A stretch of 64,000 nucleotides of DNA, from NCBI GenBank assembly GCA_026874595.1, contig CM049314.1, forward strand, positions 52,061,812 to 52,125,811. The letters run 5' to 3'. The DNA comes from Sipunculus nudus. Its lineage: Eukaryota > Annelida > Sipuncula > Golfingiida > Sipunculidae. The translations under genes were made by a program, and so were the position numbers. Of this stretch, positions 12,061 to 23,769 are shown piece by piece (position 1 is the stretch's first letter; every line of letters begins with the position of its first letter). The notes beneath the pieces are model-generated. The model worked only from the letters and a program-made list of their open reading frames with translations. It had not been told where the DNA came from and did not search any database.

Positions 12061-14539
12061 ATTAAGTTTCTTGTTGCTGGTAGTCACAGTGTGACACTGG
12101 GGCAGCAGTGACTGGTATCAATTAGGATCTTGTTAATAAAAAGTAATTAACTTAATAAAGACTAATAAATCCAAGAAGAAACAGGTCTGCTTCTGTGGTA
12201 GTTAAAAAATGTTCAGAAATGAGATGATCAATATTTTTTCTATATGTACGCCATTATAAAATATAGCTAGATATGGTATGCTGTACCTGTGCCCAACGAT
12301 AACACATCCATAAAACACTGTACTTTTTCAGTGCCATAGCCGACAGATGGCTGTCAAGTAAAAGCACCGTTTAACAAGTCATTTAAAAAGGATGTCCTTC
12401 CTCAATAAATAATGACGTACTGATTTTCTGGGCATGACGTTTCTGGGATGTTAGGCAGAATTAGCATTTCATTGCATGATACCCCCCCCCCCCCTCAAAA
12501 CTATATAATTTGAGAGAAAATAAAGAGGTAAGCAAACGATTATTTCATAATATATTTAACTTATTGAATCTACTATGTATTACCAGCTGCTTAACTCATG
12601 TTATATCCGTCAAAATACTAAAAATCTATAAATCTAAATATACTATGAATCAAATCCATAAGCCAAAGTGTCATGTAGTGAAACTACACATAGTTGTAAA
12701 TGAAGAGTTAAAATATACTGACGGTGTCCTACAACTGTATGACATAAATATATTGCATTGAAAACAAAGGAAATGGAGACCCAGTGATTACATGAGCTAA
12801 ATAATTGTGTGCAGTGGGTCTAGGCTGGTAATGTGGGATATCTGTTTGACTCTTAATCATCAATTGATGCCATCGCAGAAGACCTCAACTTCAAGTAACA
12901 GTTAAATAAGTTGAGGACATTCAGATTTCAGACTGCATGGGGTAATATAAAATGTTGGCTCTTGCAACCAGTAGTCAATTTAACATATAATATGCAAACC
13001 AGTCACCGAGTCAGGGGACTTATGCCTGAATGGTGAAAACTTCATGCTGAATTTTGTGAAATGTCACTATCAAGTTAAATATTTTTAATAGCCTTCTGAC
13101 AAAAATAAATTAATGTAAAATTGTTTTATTTATATTTATAAAGTATTATTAATTGCATATGCATGCAGACTGCAGACTAAATGGGTGAAACAGCATGGCA
13201 TATTAAACGTATCCACCCACCTAGATATTTTACATGTATACATACACATATATATATAATTTATAATCTGGATGATACTTCAGACTTACTCTGGCGAACA
13301 GACTGATGTGGCCTATGGTATCTCAATATATATATATATATATATATATACAGAAAGGTCAGGCAACACCAACATTAGAGCATGGATTATGTGTAAAGGA
13401 TATTTTGATTTGTACAATCATAAATTGATCATTTTGATTTGTACAATCATAAATTGATACAGATCAATAAAAAAATAATTATTCTAAAATTTGTTTATTC
13501 GCCTAAACATAAATACGTTTTTTTTTCTGATACATGCGCGGGACTTTTTCATGGCAATTCCCTGTCTCGGTACCGCGGGCGGGTATGCCCATGTGAGCAT
13601 GTCATCATCTGTAACAGGACGAAATACCTAGAAAAGCGGACCAGATAATAGGGGTAGAAGACAAAAGAACACATTATTTAATTTTATTTTTTATCGCATT
13701 TTCCGATGAAAACCGTTATCGGGAACCTGACAGATTTAAAATGTTGTATTTTCATTGATGAGGTAAAAGATTGACATCGACTGCACATTGTTAGACCTGG
13801 TTATGATTTGGATGAAACCGTGAAAAAAGGCAAAACGAAAGTGCATACGGCCCGTTTAATGAGTGTGGATAATTTCCTTTGCTATAATGATTACAAACAT
13901 TTCGCTTTCTGGTTCACACTGGTGAAAGCTTTCATGTCAAGGCCGGAACTTTTTTTTTGTCAGTGCATAAACACGACCAGCGGGTTCGGAGGTCAGATGA
14001 TGTCTATTCAAATAAGGTCGAGGTCAACCAATGGACGCATGGGTCAAATGACGTCGATGGGCTGGTGGATCAGGTGTCACAGTGTCAATTATTATTAGCT
14101 TTTCCTGGAAACTTGTGCAGCAAGTACTTGTCAGTTTATACATCGTTCAATGAGGCTCGCTCACATGAGAATAAGCCGGATGCCGCGGTCTTATGCCTGT
14201 TTTTGTAATGTGTAGTATATAGTTTACGGCTGCATTTCATCACGCAGCAATTAGTGTTCCAAAAAATCGCTCTCCTCAAAAGGCGAGACATGCATTTCAA
14301 TTGATTCGCAGACACAACAACAGTAATAGAAAATGGTTCGCAACGGGTCCATTTTGCGTCGTAAATTGATATGAGATACCGCTTATTTCGAGCCTTGCGT
14401 AATTCGTCCTTTTCCACAAGCTAGCCATTTCAGGGATACCGGACCAGAGCTTCTGCCACTGATACTTGAGCAGTGACCAGCGCCTCTCACGACTGACGTG
14501 GTGACCGTATTTGCCGGTTACGAAAATTTCACGATTATT
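12061..14539. other. Gene-free stretch between the two gypsy remnants
   Basis: Where RT would be expected I see no RT motif in any frame. The stretch holds a poly-C tract at about 12482-12494, an (AT)n tract at about 13325-13351 and a direct duplication of about 32 bp (13402-13433 and 13434-13465, TTTGATTTGTACAATCATAA). Short open frames here match nothing I recognise. Confidence 0.5.
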
Positions 14540-15130
14540 TGTTTGGTACACATTTTGTGCTTGCTAAAGACCACAGACCATTATTTGCTATTTTCCACCC
14601 AGAGAAAGGCACACTACAGATGGCTGCAGCTTTGAGCCATATTTCTGTCGGGTCACAGTTATCATTTTGAATACATTAAGTGCCGACATTATGTGAATGC
14701 AGACTGTTTGTCAAGACTCCCACTGGACAGTGAATTTTCAAGGGCTACAGACGGTGTTGATCTTTACCAGATTCCACAGATAGATACACTAGGCTACCAT
14801 TGAGTACAGATCAGATTCAAAAACCTAGTCAGAAGGACGAGTGATTGAGAATGTTCACAGTGAATGGGTACAGTTAGATGGCACTGAATATACGCCCTTC
14901 CAGGATCGTTGTGACGAAACAACAGTTCAAGATGGTGCATCACGTAGGGTACACGCGTAGTGGTTCCTGCGAAGCTACATAACAGGCTCGGATATTACAG
15001 GAGCTACACACAGGTCACCCAGGCATCGTTCGCATGAAAGCCATTGCTCGAAGTTATGTCTGGTGGCCCCAGATAAATAAAGACTTGGAGAGAACAAATA
15101 AAAGCTGTCAGAATAGCCGTGACAACCCGA
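14540..15130 (+). pseudogene. Ty3/gypsy remnant: RNase H and integrase zinc finger
   Basis: RNase H C-terminal sequence is visible (KDHRPLFAIF at about 14565, then NADCLSRLPLDSEF at about 14695 after a frame change). The integrase H2C2 finger follows near 14995-15120 (ELHTGHPGIVRMKA, YVWWPQINKDLER, then C with the last cysteine lost). Stops and frame changes make it non-functional. The domain order RNase H then integrase is the usual gypsy order, unlike the retrotransposon at 24802-34551. Confidence 0.75.
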
Positions 15131-15750
15131 CTCAGTAGGCAATTATAATTGGGCTGGCAAGCCTACTTGAGCCGTGATGCAAGCAGTATCGAGGAATGCA
15201 TCACAGTAGTTTCCATCATGTTGCATTCATATTGTTGTAAAACCACCCATAATCCTAATATTATGCTACGGATGATTATTCAACACAAGAGAATACATAC
15301 TGAAACCCCGTCTCTATGGTAACTAGTCATTTCCCGTATCGCCTACAAGTTGCCTGCGTCCTGTAACTTGTGCGAGCCATGATTGTGTTCATGCGGTCAT
15401 AAATTCAACAAACATGCCGAGGGGTTTACTAATATGCTGAGTTAAAACGTAACTTTTCTCGCTTATGTTTGGTGTTGTAAGAAAATTCACAACAAATGCT
15501 AACGATAAGTCTGGTTTATGTTAATTGACAATACACCTGTAGGCCATGAGGAGTTGTCAAAAATAACGAAAATATTTGCATGGGGCCTTATAATGCGTTC
15601 CTCAGACCTAGATGTAATGACACTCTGGCATGCCAGTGAGCTGGTCGTAATGGCAGAGGGTCGATATGACGCTACTGTCAGAACTGCCATTGTGTACAAG
15701 CTACAACTTCCACAACACCGCTTCATCCATGGATTTGACCATCACGTGAA
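15131..15750. other. Unrelated insert interrupting the gypsy integrase
   Basis: About 600 bases separate the H2C2 finger from the integrase core where gypsy elements have only a short linker. No terminal repeats are obvious, and the small open frame at 15518-15769 matches nothing I know. Confidence 0.4.
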
Positions 15751-15756
15751 TGGTAG

Positions 15757-16640
15757 CGAATCTATATAGACTTCGCTGAGCAAGTTCAGTGCCATATGTT
15801 TCTTCTTGTAGTAGATACACATTCTAAATGGCCCGAAGTTTTCCAAATGAATTCGACGACCTCAGAAAAGACAGCCGAAACGCTAAGAGAGTTGTCTAGT
15901 CATTATGGCCTGCCAGAATAGATCGTGTCAGTTAATGGGCCACAATTTTTCAAAACAGTTTCATCAGAGTTTCAGGCATTTGTGAAAAGCAACGGCATTC
16001 GGCATAATACATCAGCACTTTATCGTCCTTCCACTTATGGCTTGGCCGATAGGTTCATACGAACATTTCAGCATCGGCTAAAAGCAAACCAAGGCTCCTT
16101 ATCTGTAAGACTCGCAAAACACCTTTAAATGTTTCGAAACACACCTCACGTAACAACTGGCGGGGGGGGGGGGGGGGGGGGGGGGCTTGCGCACTTGACT
16201 GGATCTGGTTAGACCTGACATTCGTGCTAAGGCAGGAGAGAGAGAGTTTACACAGTCAATTCATGTGTCACCCATGGAGGGAAAAGTCATTTGGACCAGG
16301 TGATAAAATATTGGTTCGTATTTAAAGGGGTCAAGCAAAATGAAAAACTGGTGTTATTGTAGACAAACAGGTCGAGTCTCATACACAGTATCAAAAACAC
16401 AGGATATATGGAGAAAACCCATGCAGGGCAGTGAACAACCGGAGAACAGCCAACTGTAGAAAATGTAGTGCAGTCACCACATGCATCATTACCACCTGAA
16501 CCACTGTTTCCAGGTAAAACAACTGATGATGGTGAAACCAGCAATATGCGCGCAACCGCTACCAGTAGTGTTCCAGTAGATGGTACAGTTCCAAGATCAC
16601 AGAGACTTGATTTGCAAACATCAACACTCAATTTTAGTAG
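15757..16640 (+). pseudogene. Ty3/gypsy remnant: integrase core and C-terminus
   Basis: The integrase core starts RIYIDFAEQ at 15757, with the first catalytic Asp in VVDTHSKWPEV. The second catalytic region reads VSVNGPQFF where SDNGPQF is expected, so the Asp is lost, and a stop lies just before it. ALYRPSTYGLADRFIRTF, the usual third catalytic block, has Asp in the position where the catalytic Glu normally sits (ERF). The C-terminal FGPGDKILVR motif is at about 16290. A poly-G tract interrupts it at about 16161-16185. Dead on several counts. Confidence 0.8.
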
Positions 16641-16816
16641 CACATGACATGTTGTATTTCAGTTCTTAGCTCAGCTGACTGAAAGTCATTTGAGCTATAG
16701 CGATCACTCTTCGTCCATCATCTGTCGGTCCGTTAACAAGGTAAAAATCGTAACCGCTGGACCCCCCCCCCCCCGGAATAATTAAAAATTTGATACAAAT
16801 GCTCTAGTATTATAAA

Positions 16817-17217
16817 GCGGACCGACCGAACTGTCTCGCTAGTGAAGCTTGCTTTGCTAGCGAAGCGGTTGGTACGCCGGACTTGTGCGCCACCGACATT
16901 GGTTCGAAACTGGGATCGGCCCACTATTTTCCCCTGCAAAAATTGTCTTCGTAACAATGGGGCCTCGTCTAACGTGACGGTTAACTTTGTGGCCCAGGGA
17001 ATAAGCTCACCAATGTGTCACTCCTGGGATAATTAGTCTTGGTCTGAAAGCAGAACGCTCTTAAGAGGGGGTGTGTTACGGGGTGACATAAAAGTGAAAC
17101 TAGTAAAGCTGGCTTTTCTAGCGAAGCGGTAGGTACGCCCGACTTATACGCCACCGACCTGGGTTCGACTCCCGGATCGGCCCAGAATTTTCCCCTGATT
17201 TATTTGTCTTCGTAACA
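16817..17217 (+). mobile_element. Miniature LTR retrotransposon (TRIM-like) with tRNA-like LTRs
   Basis: Two direct repeats, 16817-16956 and 17074-17217, flank a 117-bp non-coding interior. The 3' repeat starts TGTTACG and ends CGTAACA, a TG...CA LTR with inverted tips. The 5' repeat has the same end but a diverged start. A purine-rich tract (AAGAGGGGG, 17063-17071) precedes the 3' repeat as in an LTR element, and TGGGGCCTCGTC, one base after the 5' repeat, could be a primer-binding site. Flanks read ATAAA (16812-16816) and ATAAC (17218-17222), a near-perfect five-base target duplication inside family A sequence. The empty site is visible in a paralogous unit near 17735-17790. Each LTR contains pol III-like A and B boxes. 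Confidence 0.65.
17119..17172 (+). promoter_or_regulatory. tRNA-like A box and B box in the 3' LTR of the miniature element
   Basis: TAGCGAAGCGGTAGG (17119-17133) fits the pol III A box, and GGTTCGACTCC (17162-17172) fits the B box nearly perfectly, about 30 bp further on. The T arm folds (CTGGG/CCCGG), but the acceptor and anticodon stems do not pair well, so this is tRNA-derived or tRNA-like sequence rather than a tRNA gene. The 5' LTR has weaker versions at about 16857-16910. Confidence 0.6.
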
Positions 17218-18266
17218 ATAACTGATGCATTGATTGCCATGATATTTTCCATGCATATTGATCATGGAGTGTTTCCATCAGTTCCTGCAGACTGGTGGTG
17301 CCACCTGTATTTTTTTCGTAATTTATTACACAGTTTTTCCTCTTTTTTTTGAGAACTACAAATGAAGCGGACTGGTTGTTGATGGGGCAAAAAGCGTAAG
17401 TTTTAGACCTAGAAATGTCTAACTGTACATCGAGGGAGTTCCTTGGAAAATCTCATTGGAAATCTGTTATTAGGTCAGGGTGACATATATTTTGCGATTT
17501 ACGGGCCAAAAACATGATTTTTAAGCATCAGTTGAGTCAGATTGGGAACAAATTGTATCCATTTGGCCTAGAATCTTCTGACCTGACTTTCAAGGAGATC
17601 ATATAAAATCTCCTTCAAAACCTGAAATAAGGTAACTGCTGCTATCCTCTTGGCTATGAGGCTTGTAAGTCCCCCCCCCCTCCCCCCCCCCCCCCACACA
17701 CACACACCCCAGAATAATTTTAAAAAATTGATACAAAAGCTCCAGTATCTAAATAACTGATGCATTGATTGTCATGATACTTTCCATGCATATTTATCAT
17801 GTAGTGCTTTATCAGTCCCCGCAGAATGGTGGCACTACCTGTATTTTTTCTCATAAAAATCTCCTTGGAAACCTTAAATAATGTCACTGTGACCTGTTTT
17901 CTGAAAGCTGTGTGAAAGAACATGATTTTAAGACTCTATTAGTCAGATGGGCACAAATGGTAGCAGCTGGATGTAGAATAAGGTCACTGTAACTTACATC
18001 TAAGGTCTATCTGGATAATGCATGATTTTGAGCACTCTTTATTACCCATTTCACTAATTTTACTCTTTTGTAAAGGCTCCTTTCATTCAGCTGAGCGTCA
18101 TGGCCCATGGGCCACTTGTTATTATTGATGTCTTGCATCCGCACAAAGACTTTAAGTCTGGAACTCTGCACGTCCCATTATAGTTATTATGTAGAGTGAT
18201 TTTCTTGTCACTATGGGCGCTATAAATGGACATTGGTACTACAGTACCAGGGGCGGTGGAGATGTA

Positions 18267-18380
18267 CTGTATTTACAGTTACCCATTAATATAATTTATG
18301 GTAATTACATATGCATGCACCGTTTTGTAGGGCGTTCTGATACCAGAGGTCATGGGTCACAGGGCACTGGCGGACGTGGC
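18267..18380. repeat. Short interspersed repeat, copy 2
   Basis: Same ordered blocks as 10228-10335. It ends at GGGCACTG, next to the 3' end of the LINE remnant. Confidence 0.6.
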
Positions 18381-19260
18381 CCGGCCAGCGTAGCCTGCGT
18401 TGACTGAGAAGAGTTTACATGCTTGGCAGTTCTGCAGTTTTTCTTCTCAAGATAGGCTAATACTCAAGTGGGAGATATTGAATCTTCTCTTCTGTCTGGC
18501 ATAAGTGGCTGATGTCTCACTGCCGTACATCAATATGCTGATCACACAAGCATTATATACTGCCATCATTGTTTCCACGGTCAGTGCAAACCCGAGTAGT
18601 CAGGCGAGCAAATGTGGTGGCTGTCGACCCAATCCTCGAAACAATTACAGTGTCTGGGGAGAGGTTGTTGATGATGGTGGAGCCAAGGTAGGTGAACTCG
18701 TGGACAGAGATCGATAGAAATGACAGTCATCGATGGAAATGACTGGTGGTGATTCGGTGCGACGTTTTGTCTTCTTTAGACTGCATGATGGTTAAACCAA
18801 AATCTCTAAAAGACTTGGAAAAGCGATCAATCTGTGACTGCATATCTTGGTATGGCGTACAGCACGTCATAGCAGAATGAGATTGCATAGGCTACCACTT
18901 GTTCTTGTTCGCAGGGGGGTGATTCATGTTTTAGTCTCAGGAGCAGAGAGCGAATAATAGCCCAAAGAGTTTGGAAGCTAGAACATCCTTGTTTGACACG
19001 ACTTCGGATTTCGAGGGGCTCAGAGAAACTCCCATTGAACCACAAAGTTCCCTTCAGGTATTTGTGGAAGAATTCGATCACGTTGTGTAATCTTGTTGGA
19101 CAGCCAGTTTTTGGGAGCATTTTAGACAGGCTGTCCCTGCTGATCAGATCGAGACCTTTGGATGCGACGTACAGGATCATTTGTTTATCTCTGTACTTTT
19201 CCTGAAGCTGACGAAGGAAGAACATCATGTCTACAGTTGACCTTGACGCTGACGAAGGGA
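18375..19260 (-). pseudogene. Non-LTR retrotransposon (LINE) reverse transcriptase remnant
   Basis: On the minus strand, starting near 19228, the frame reads FFLRQLQEKYRDKQM, SKGLDLISRDSLSKML and IRSRVKQGCSSFQTLW. These match LINE RT motifs, with the usual GVKQGC glycine changed to RVKQGC. The FADD catalytic block is not visible. Further downstream a second piece gives FSKSFRDFGLTI (about 18800) and then, across frame changes, TIINNLSPDT and LLSQRRLRWPGHV (about 18380-18420), the usual C-terminal region of this kind of LINE. Many stops; dead. The 5' side runs directly into a minisatellite made from the same sequence. Confidence 0.75.
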
Positions 19261-19640
19261 AAAGATCAGGTCTACAGTAAACTTGCGTTGACGAAAAAGG
19301 AACATCATGTCGACAGTTGACCTTGACGCTGGCGAAGGGAAAAGATCATGTCTACAGTTGACCCTGACGTTGACGAAAGAGGAACATTATGTCTACAGTT
19401 GGCATTGACGCTGACGAAGAGAAAATACCATGTCTACAGTTGACCTTGACGCTGAAAAAGGAAGAATATCATGTCTAGGGCCCACAGTTGACCTTGACGC
19501 TTGCGAAGGGAAAAGATCATGTCTACAGTTGACCTTGATGTTGACGAAAGAGGAACATTATGTCTACAGTTGACCTTGACGCTGACGAAGAGAAAATACC
19601 ATGCTTGAAGTTCACCTTGACGCTGACGCTACATTGAACA
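19205..19640. repeat. Minisatellite of about 42 bp derived from LINE RT sequence
   Basis: About ten diverged units containing GCTGACGAAG, ACATCATGTCTACAG and TTGACCTTGAC. The unit overlaps the start of the LINE remnant, and its reverse complement encodes the same DMMFFLRQ residues that begin the RT fragment. Confidence 0.75.
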
Positions 19641-20429
19641 TTAAGGCCCTTTTTGTTTAAAAAATATGATCAATACAGTTTAAAAATATATGATAGGGAT
19701 ACAATATACAGTCCAAAGTAAAGGAATACTATTATAGATTTTAATGTAATATCCATTATTGAAGGTTAAAAAAAAACATTTTGGTATTAAGGTGGGTAAT
19801 ATATTTTCATCTCAAAAAGTGGCCTAATAAAAATACCATAAAATTAATGCCTAATTTATTGCTTGTTCATCTATTGATTTTATATGCACAACTACTTGAA
19901 GGACTTGAACTCGTGTTTTTGGTGATTAAACATCTTTGATAACATATTTATCAATAACAACCTTCAACTCTCCCGTTTTAAAGCCAGTTTAAGACAACAC
20001 TTGTTGGACAATGATATTATATTAAATGAAGTAAAACTTGCTAAATTTATTATTCCACATCTACAGCAGTTAATTCTACTGTTCAATTTGCATCAGTTGC
20101 GTTTCATATGCGTGTATGTGTAGTACCGGGAACACAGACTTGACGCAGCACTTGTTCAGTATCTTTATTCTGTATATCCCGGTTGAATCCGGGTAAACAG
20201 ACTTGATTGGCTGTAGTAGATGGAGTACTGTTGCGCGTTCCCTCTTGTATTCTTCTATATCTTCTTCATATAGACAATCTCGTAAGCGATCATTTCCTTG
20301 CTTGTGCAAAAATTGGCGCTGAATTGATACACAGCTAATACCAATTGTTTTTTATGTCCATTCATATAATCTAAAATTGAGAAGGCTCCATACAGAACTA
20401 TAGAGCTATACGTTCAAGTAGAAAAACTA
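19641..20429. other. Gene-free AT-rich stretch
   Basis: No gene or clear repeat boundary is visible. The small minus-strand open frame at 20076-20309 has no recognisable motif. Confidence 0.5.
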
Positions 20430-21690
20430 TATAATTACATGTCCAGTGAAAAAAACTACAGTTATATGTGCAATGGAGACACTAGTATATAATTATATGT
20501 TCAGTGGAGAATTTAATTGTTCGTCCCAATAGAGAAATTATATAGTTATACATCCAGAGGAGAACGTATATTTATACGTCCCAGTGGAGAAACTAAATAG
20601 TTATACGTCCCAGTGGAGAAACTAAATAGTTATACGTCCAAGTGGAGAAACTAAATAGTTATACGTCCCACTGGAGAAACTAAATAGTTTTACGTCCCAC
20701 TGGAGAAACTATATAGCTATACATTCCAGTGGAGAAAGTAAATAGTTATACGTCCCAGTGGAGGAACTATATAGTTATACGTCCCAGTGGAGAAACTAAA
20801 CAGTTATACGTCCCACTGGAGAAACTATAAAATTATATAGTTATACATCCAGAGGAGAACGTATATTTATACGACCCAGTGGAGAAACTAAATAGTTTTA
20901 CGTCCCAGTGGAGAAACTAAATAGTTATACGTCCAAGTGGAAAAACTAAAGAGTTATACGTCCCATTGGAGAAACTAAATAGTTTTACGTCCCACTGGAG
21001 AAACTATATAGTTATACATTCCAGTGGAGAAAGTAAATAGTTATACGTCCCAGTGGAGGAACTGTATAGTTATACGTCCCAGTGGAGAAACTATATAGTT
21101 ATACGTCCCAGTGGAGAAACTAAATAGTTATACGTCCCATTGGAGAAACTATATAGTTACATTTCCGCCAAGTTACATTCAATACGTATAAGTGGAGAAA
21201 CTAAATAGTTATACGTCCCAGTGGAAAAACTAAATAGTTATACGTCCCAGTGGAGAAACTAAATAGTTATACGTCTCAGTGGAGAAACTAAATAGTTATA
21301 CGTCCAAGTGGAGAAACTAAATAGTTATACGTCCAAGTGGAGAAACTAAATAGTTATACGTCCAAGTGGAGAAACTAAATAGTTATACGTCCATGTGGAG
21401 GAACTAAATAGTTATACGTCCAAGTGGAGAAAGTAAATAGTTATACATCCAAGTGGGGAAACTAAATAGTTATACGTCAAAGTGGAGAAACTAAATAGTT
21501 ACACGTCCCAGTGGAGAAACTAAATAGTTATACGTCCCACTGGAGAAACTATATAGTTACATGTCCAAGAGGGGAAACTTTATAGTTATACGTCCTAGAG
21601 GAGAAACTATATAGTTATACGTCCAAGCGGAGAAACTAGTTAGTTATAAGTCCCAGTGGAGAATCTAGTTATATGTTCCGTACAGAGAAA
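20430..21690. repeat. Minisatellite, 30-bp unit
   Basis: About 40 copies of AGTGGAGAAACTAAATAGTT followed by ATACGTCCCA. Outer copies are more diverged than the central ones, which are near-identical. There are no unique spacers, so this is not CRISPR. Confidence 0.95.
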
Positions 21691-23325
21691 CTACAGTGGA
21701 TGTTTAGAGAAAACATATATCCCAAAGATTTCTGGAAACACGATAATTAACAGACACGTGACGGCTTACTTACGCGTTGTGTGGCTGTCACAGTAGACCT
21801 TGAACATTCGTGGTGGAAGAACACCTGCTCACCAGGCCGCCCCTAGCAGGCAGGACGGAGGACAGTGGACATCAGTGTCGAGCTGAGGTTACATTATGAT
21901 AAAGCCCTTCCCCCAGCCGTGGACGTGATAATGTGTTTGCCAAGCACCACAAAGCGGTCGGTTACTTAACGCTAAATGGAAGCCTTCGAGTGGCACCTTC
22001 CTAAGCTCTCTCCGGGCCGGGACACTGAAGTCCTGGCCGAGACAAATGGCGCGTCATCAACTGATAGTTGCCAATACAAGACTAAAGAGAACAGCTTGGT
22101 ACTCAAGGTAGCAACTGGAATAGCGAGCTCTACAGTACATCAGCATTACGTCTCACCCTACAAATAATGATGTCGACAGCCGATAAACACGTTGTCTCGC
22201 CATTTACAATTCTTTTAAAGCCCTATTTATATGAGGATACATGTTAATTTCAGCCATCATGATATTGCATTTGTTGTTTTGTACTTTTACCTCCGAACTG
22301 AGTGATAATGTGATGGATACCCTTCTCTAAGCACTGAAAGCTAAATCGCTTTCTGTCTCTTTTTGCATCTTTGGTTCTTTCTTTGCACATGTCCATTTGT
22401 TTATCCAAGAGTTACATAATGTAAATACATGTATGATGACAGTTAATAAATGTTTTATCAACATTTAAACTATTCGTTTCTGTCATTTTACTTTCAACGT
22501 CTCTTTTAACACAAAAATAAGAGTATATAATAATATTTAATTTTAATTATAATGAATTATAATATATCAGCAAACAATTATGAGTATAAAGCTCATGTCC
22601 ACTTGTGCGGATGCGGCCAAAATCGCCCTCAGGGAAATAAGAAAATTTAACTGTGTCCATTTATGCGGTTCGGCACGCGGCTGTGGATTTATTTTTCCAA
22701 CCGCATCATATAGCCAAACGTCATGCAGAAACGTAACGCACGAGTGGGCGTATGCTCACTATTATTTCCAGCTGTCTTCCTTTTTTAAAAAGCACGTGTG
22801 CTGTAATCGTTCACCAGAGAGTTATATAAATGCAAACATAGACCAGGAACTTCTCTTCAACAGATTGCAGCTCCTGTAAGGGATAGCCCTGTCTTCTCCT
22901 ATCATATACTAGAATGCTGTGCCCCACGATCCGTGGTTCTCAAGTTTCAACGGATATGCCTTACGAAACATGGTCTTCTGACAGCCATAATTTAATTTTA
23001 CCCATGCCAATGCAGGCGTGGTCGTTTTAAGTCAAGATTAAGTTATGCTTGTCCATATCTATGGAATAAGGTGCCTTTCTTTTTTAAATTCTGCCTCAGA
23101 ATGAGATAACGGCCGTTTTAAACGTTTATATGGATTTTGATGCGATGGCACAATTTTATATTATTCATATAATTTCCGCATAAACCTACCTTTTTATCAA
23201 TTGCATGAAATTTAGATATTTTCTTTTTATATTTTCAATGCATTCTATGTAACGACTATGTGTCTAACAGCAAAACATTTTTTTTAATTATCATACGCTG
23301 TACACTGATACATATGGCAACAGGA
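21691..23325. other. Gene-free stretch
   Basis: No confident gene. An open frame at 22580-22879 (99 codons, cysteine-rich) has no motif I recognise and no supporting context. Confidence 0.45.
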
Positions 23326-23530
23326 CAACTACCCCCCGGACAACTACCCCCCGGACAATTACCCCCCGGTACAATTACCCATCGGACAACTACCCCCCCC
23401 GGACAATAACCCCCCTCGGGGGTACAATTATCCCCCGGTACAATTACCCACCGGACAACTACCCCCTCGGGGGGTAATTGTCCGGAGGATAATTGTCCCG
23501 GGGGGGGGGGGGGGGGAGTTGTCCTAGAGC
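23326..23530. repeat. Cryptically simple repeat of GGACAATTACCCCCC type, with inverted copies
   Basis: Many short copies of GGACAACTACCCCCC/GGACAATTACCCCCC face copies of their reverse complement near 23466-23525, so the tract can fold back on itself. Confidence 0.8.
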
Positions 23531-23535
23531 CCATA

Positions 23536-23538
23536 CAT

Positions 23539-23608
<70 letters not shown>
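23536..23608. repeat. (CA)n and (TA)n compound microsatellite
   Basis: An ACAC run passes directly into a long ATAT run. Confidence 0.9.
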
Positions 23609-23610
<2 letters not shown>

Positions 23611-23769
23611 TAGTTAAACATGTTTGAAAATAAAATATTCGACCTGTAAAGGTTATATAAGCTAGGTTAAGATATCACGACGCCTTTCGATCCATTTTAA
23701 AGGCCAGAAGTTTACCTCAATAATAAACAGATTCAAAAGAATCATTATGTTGGTATACATCGTGAACAT

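Larger units (their letters stand above)
16668..18118 (+). mobile_element. Family A long non-coding repeat, copy 1
   Basis: Begins AGCTCAGCTGACTGAAAG after a T-containing flank and ends GTCATGGCCCATGGGCCACTTG followed by TT. Between are diverged versions of the ~340-bp unit seen in the copies at 49562 and 55494. It is interrupted by a miniature LTR element at 16817-17217 and contains a poly-C/CA expansion at about 17671-17706. No protein is encoded. Confidence 0.75.

Noticed and set aside
16842-17036. Open frame through the tRNA-like region
   Set aside because: It runs across an LTR and the non-coding interior of the miniature element; no protein family fits.
20430-21690. CRISPR-like regular array
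   Set aside because: Units are directly adjacent with no unique spacers, and the genome is eukaryotic; this is a minisatellite. The same holds for the 34-bp and 41-bp arrays.
22580-22879. Cysteine-rich open frame of 99 codons
   Set aside because: No ordered zinc-finger spacing, no splice or start context, and no neighbouring coding signal.
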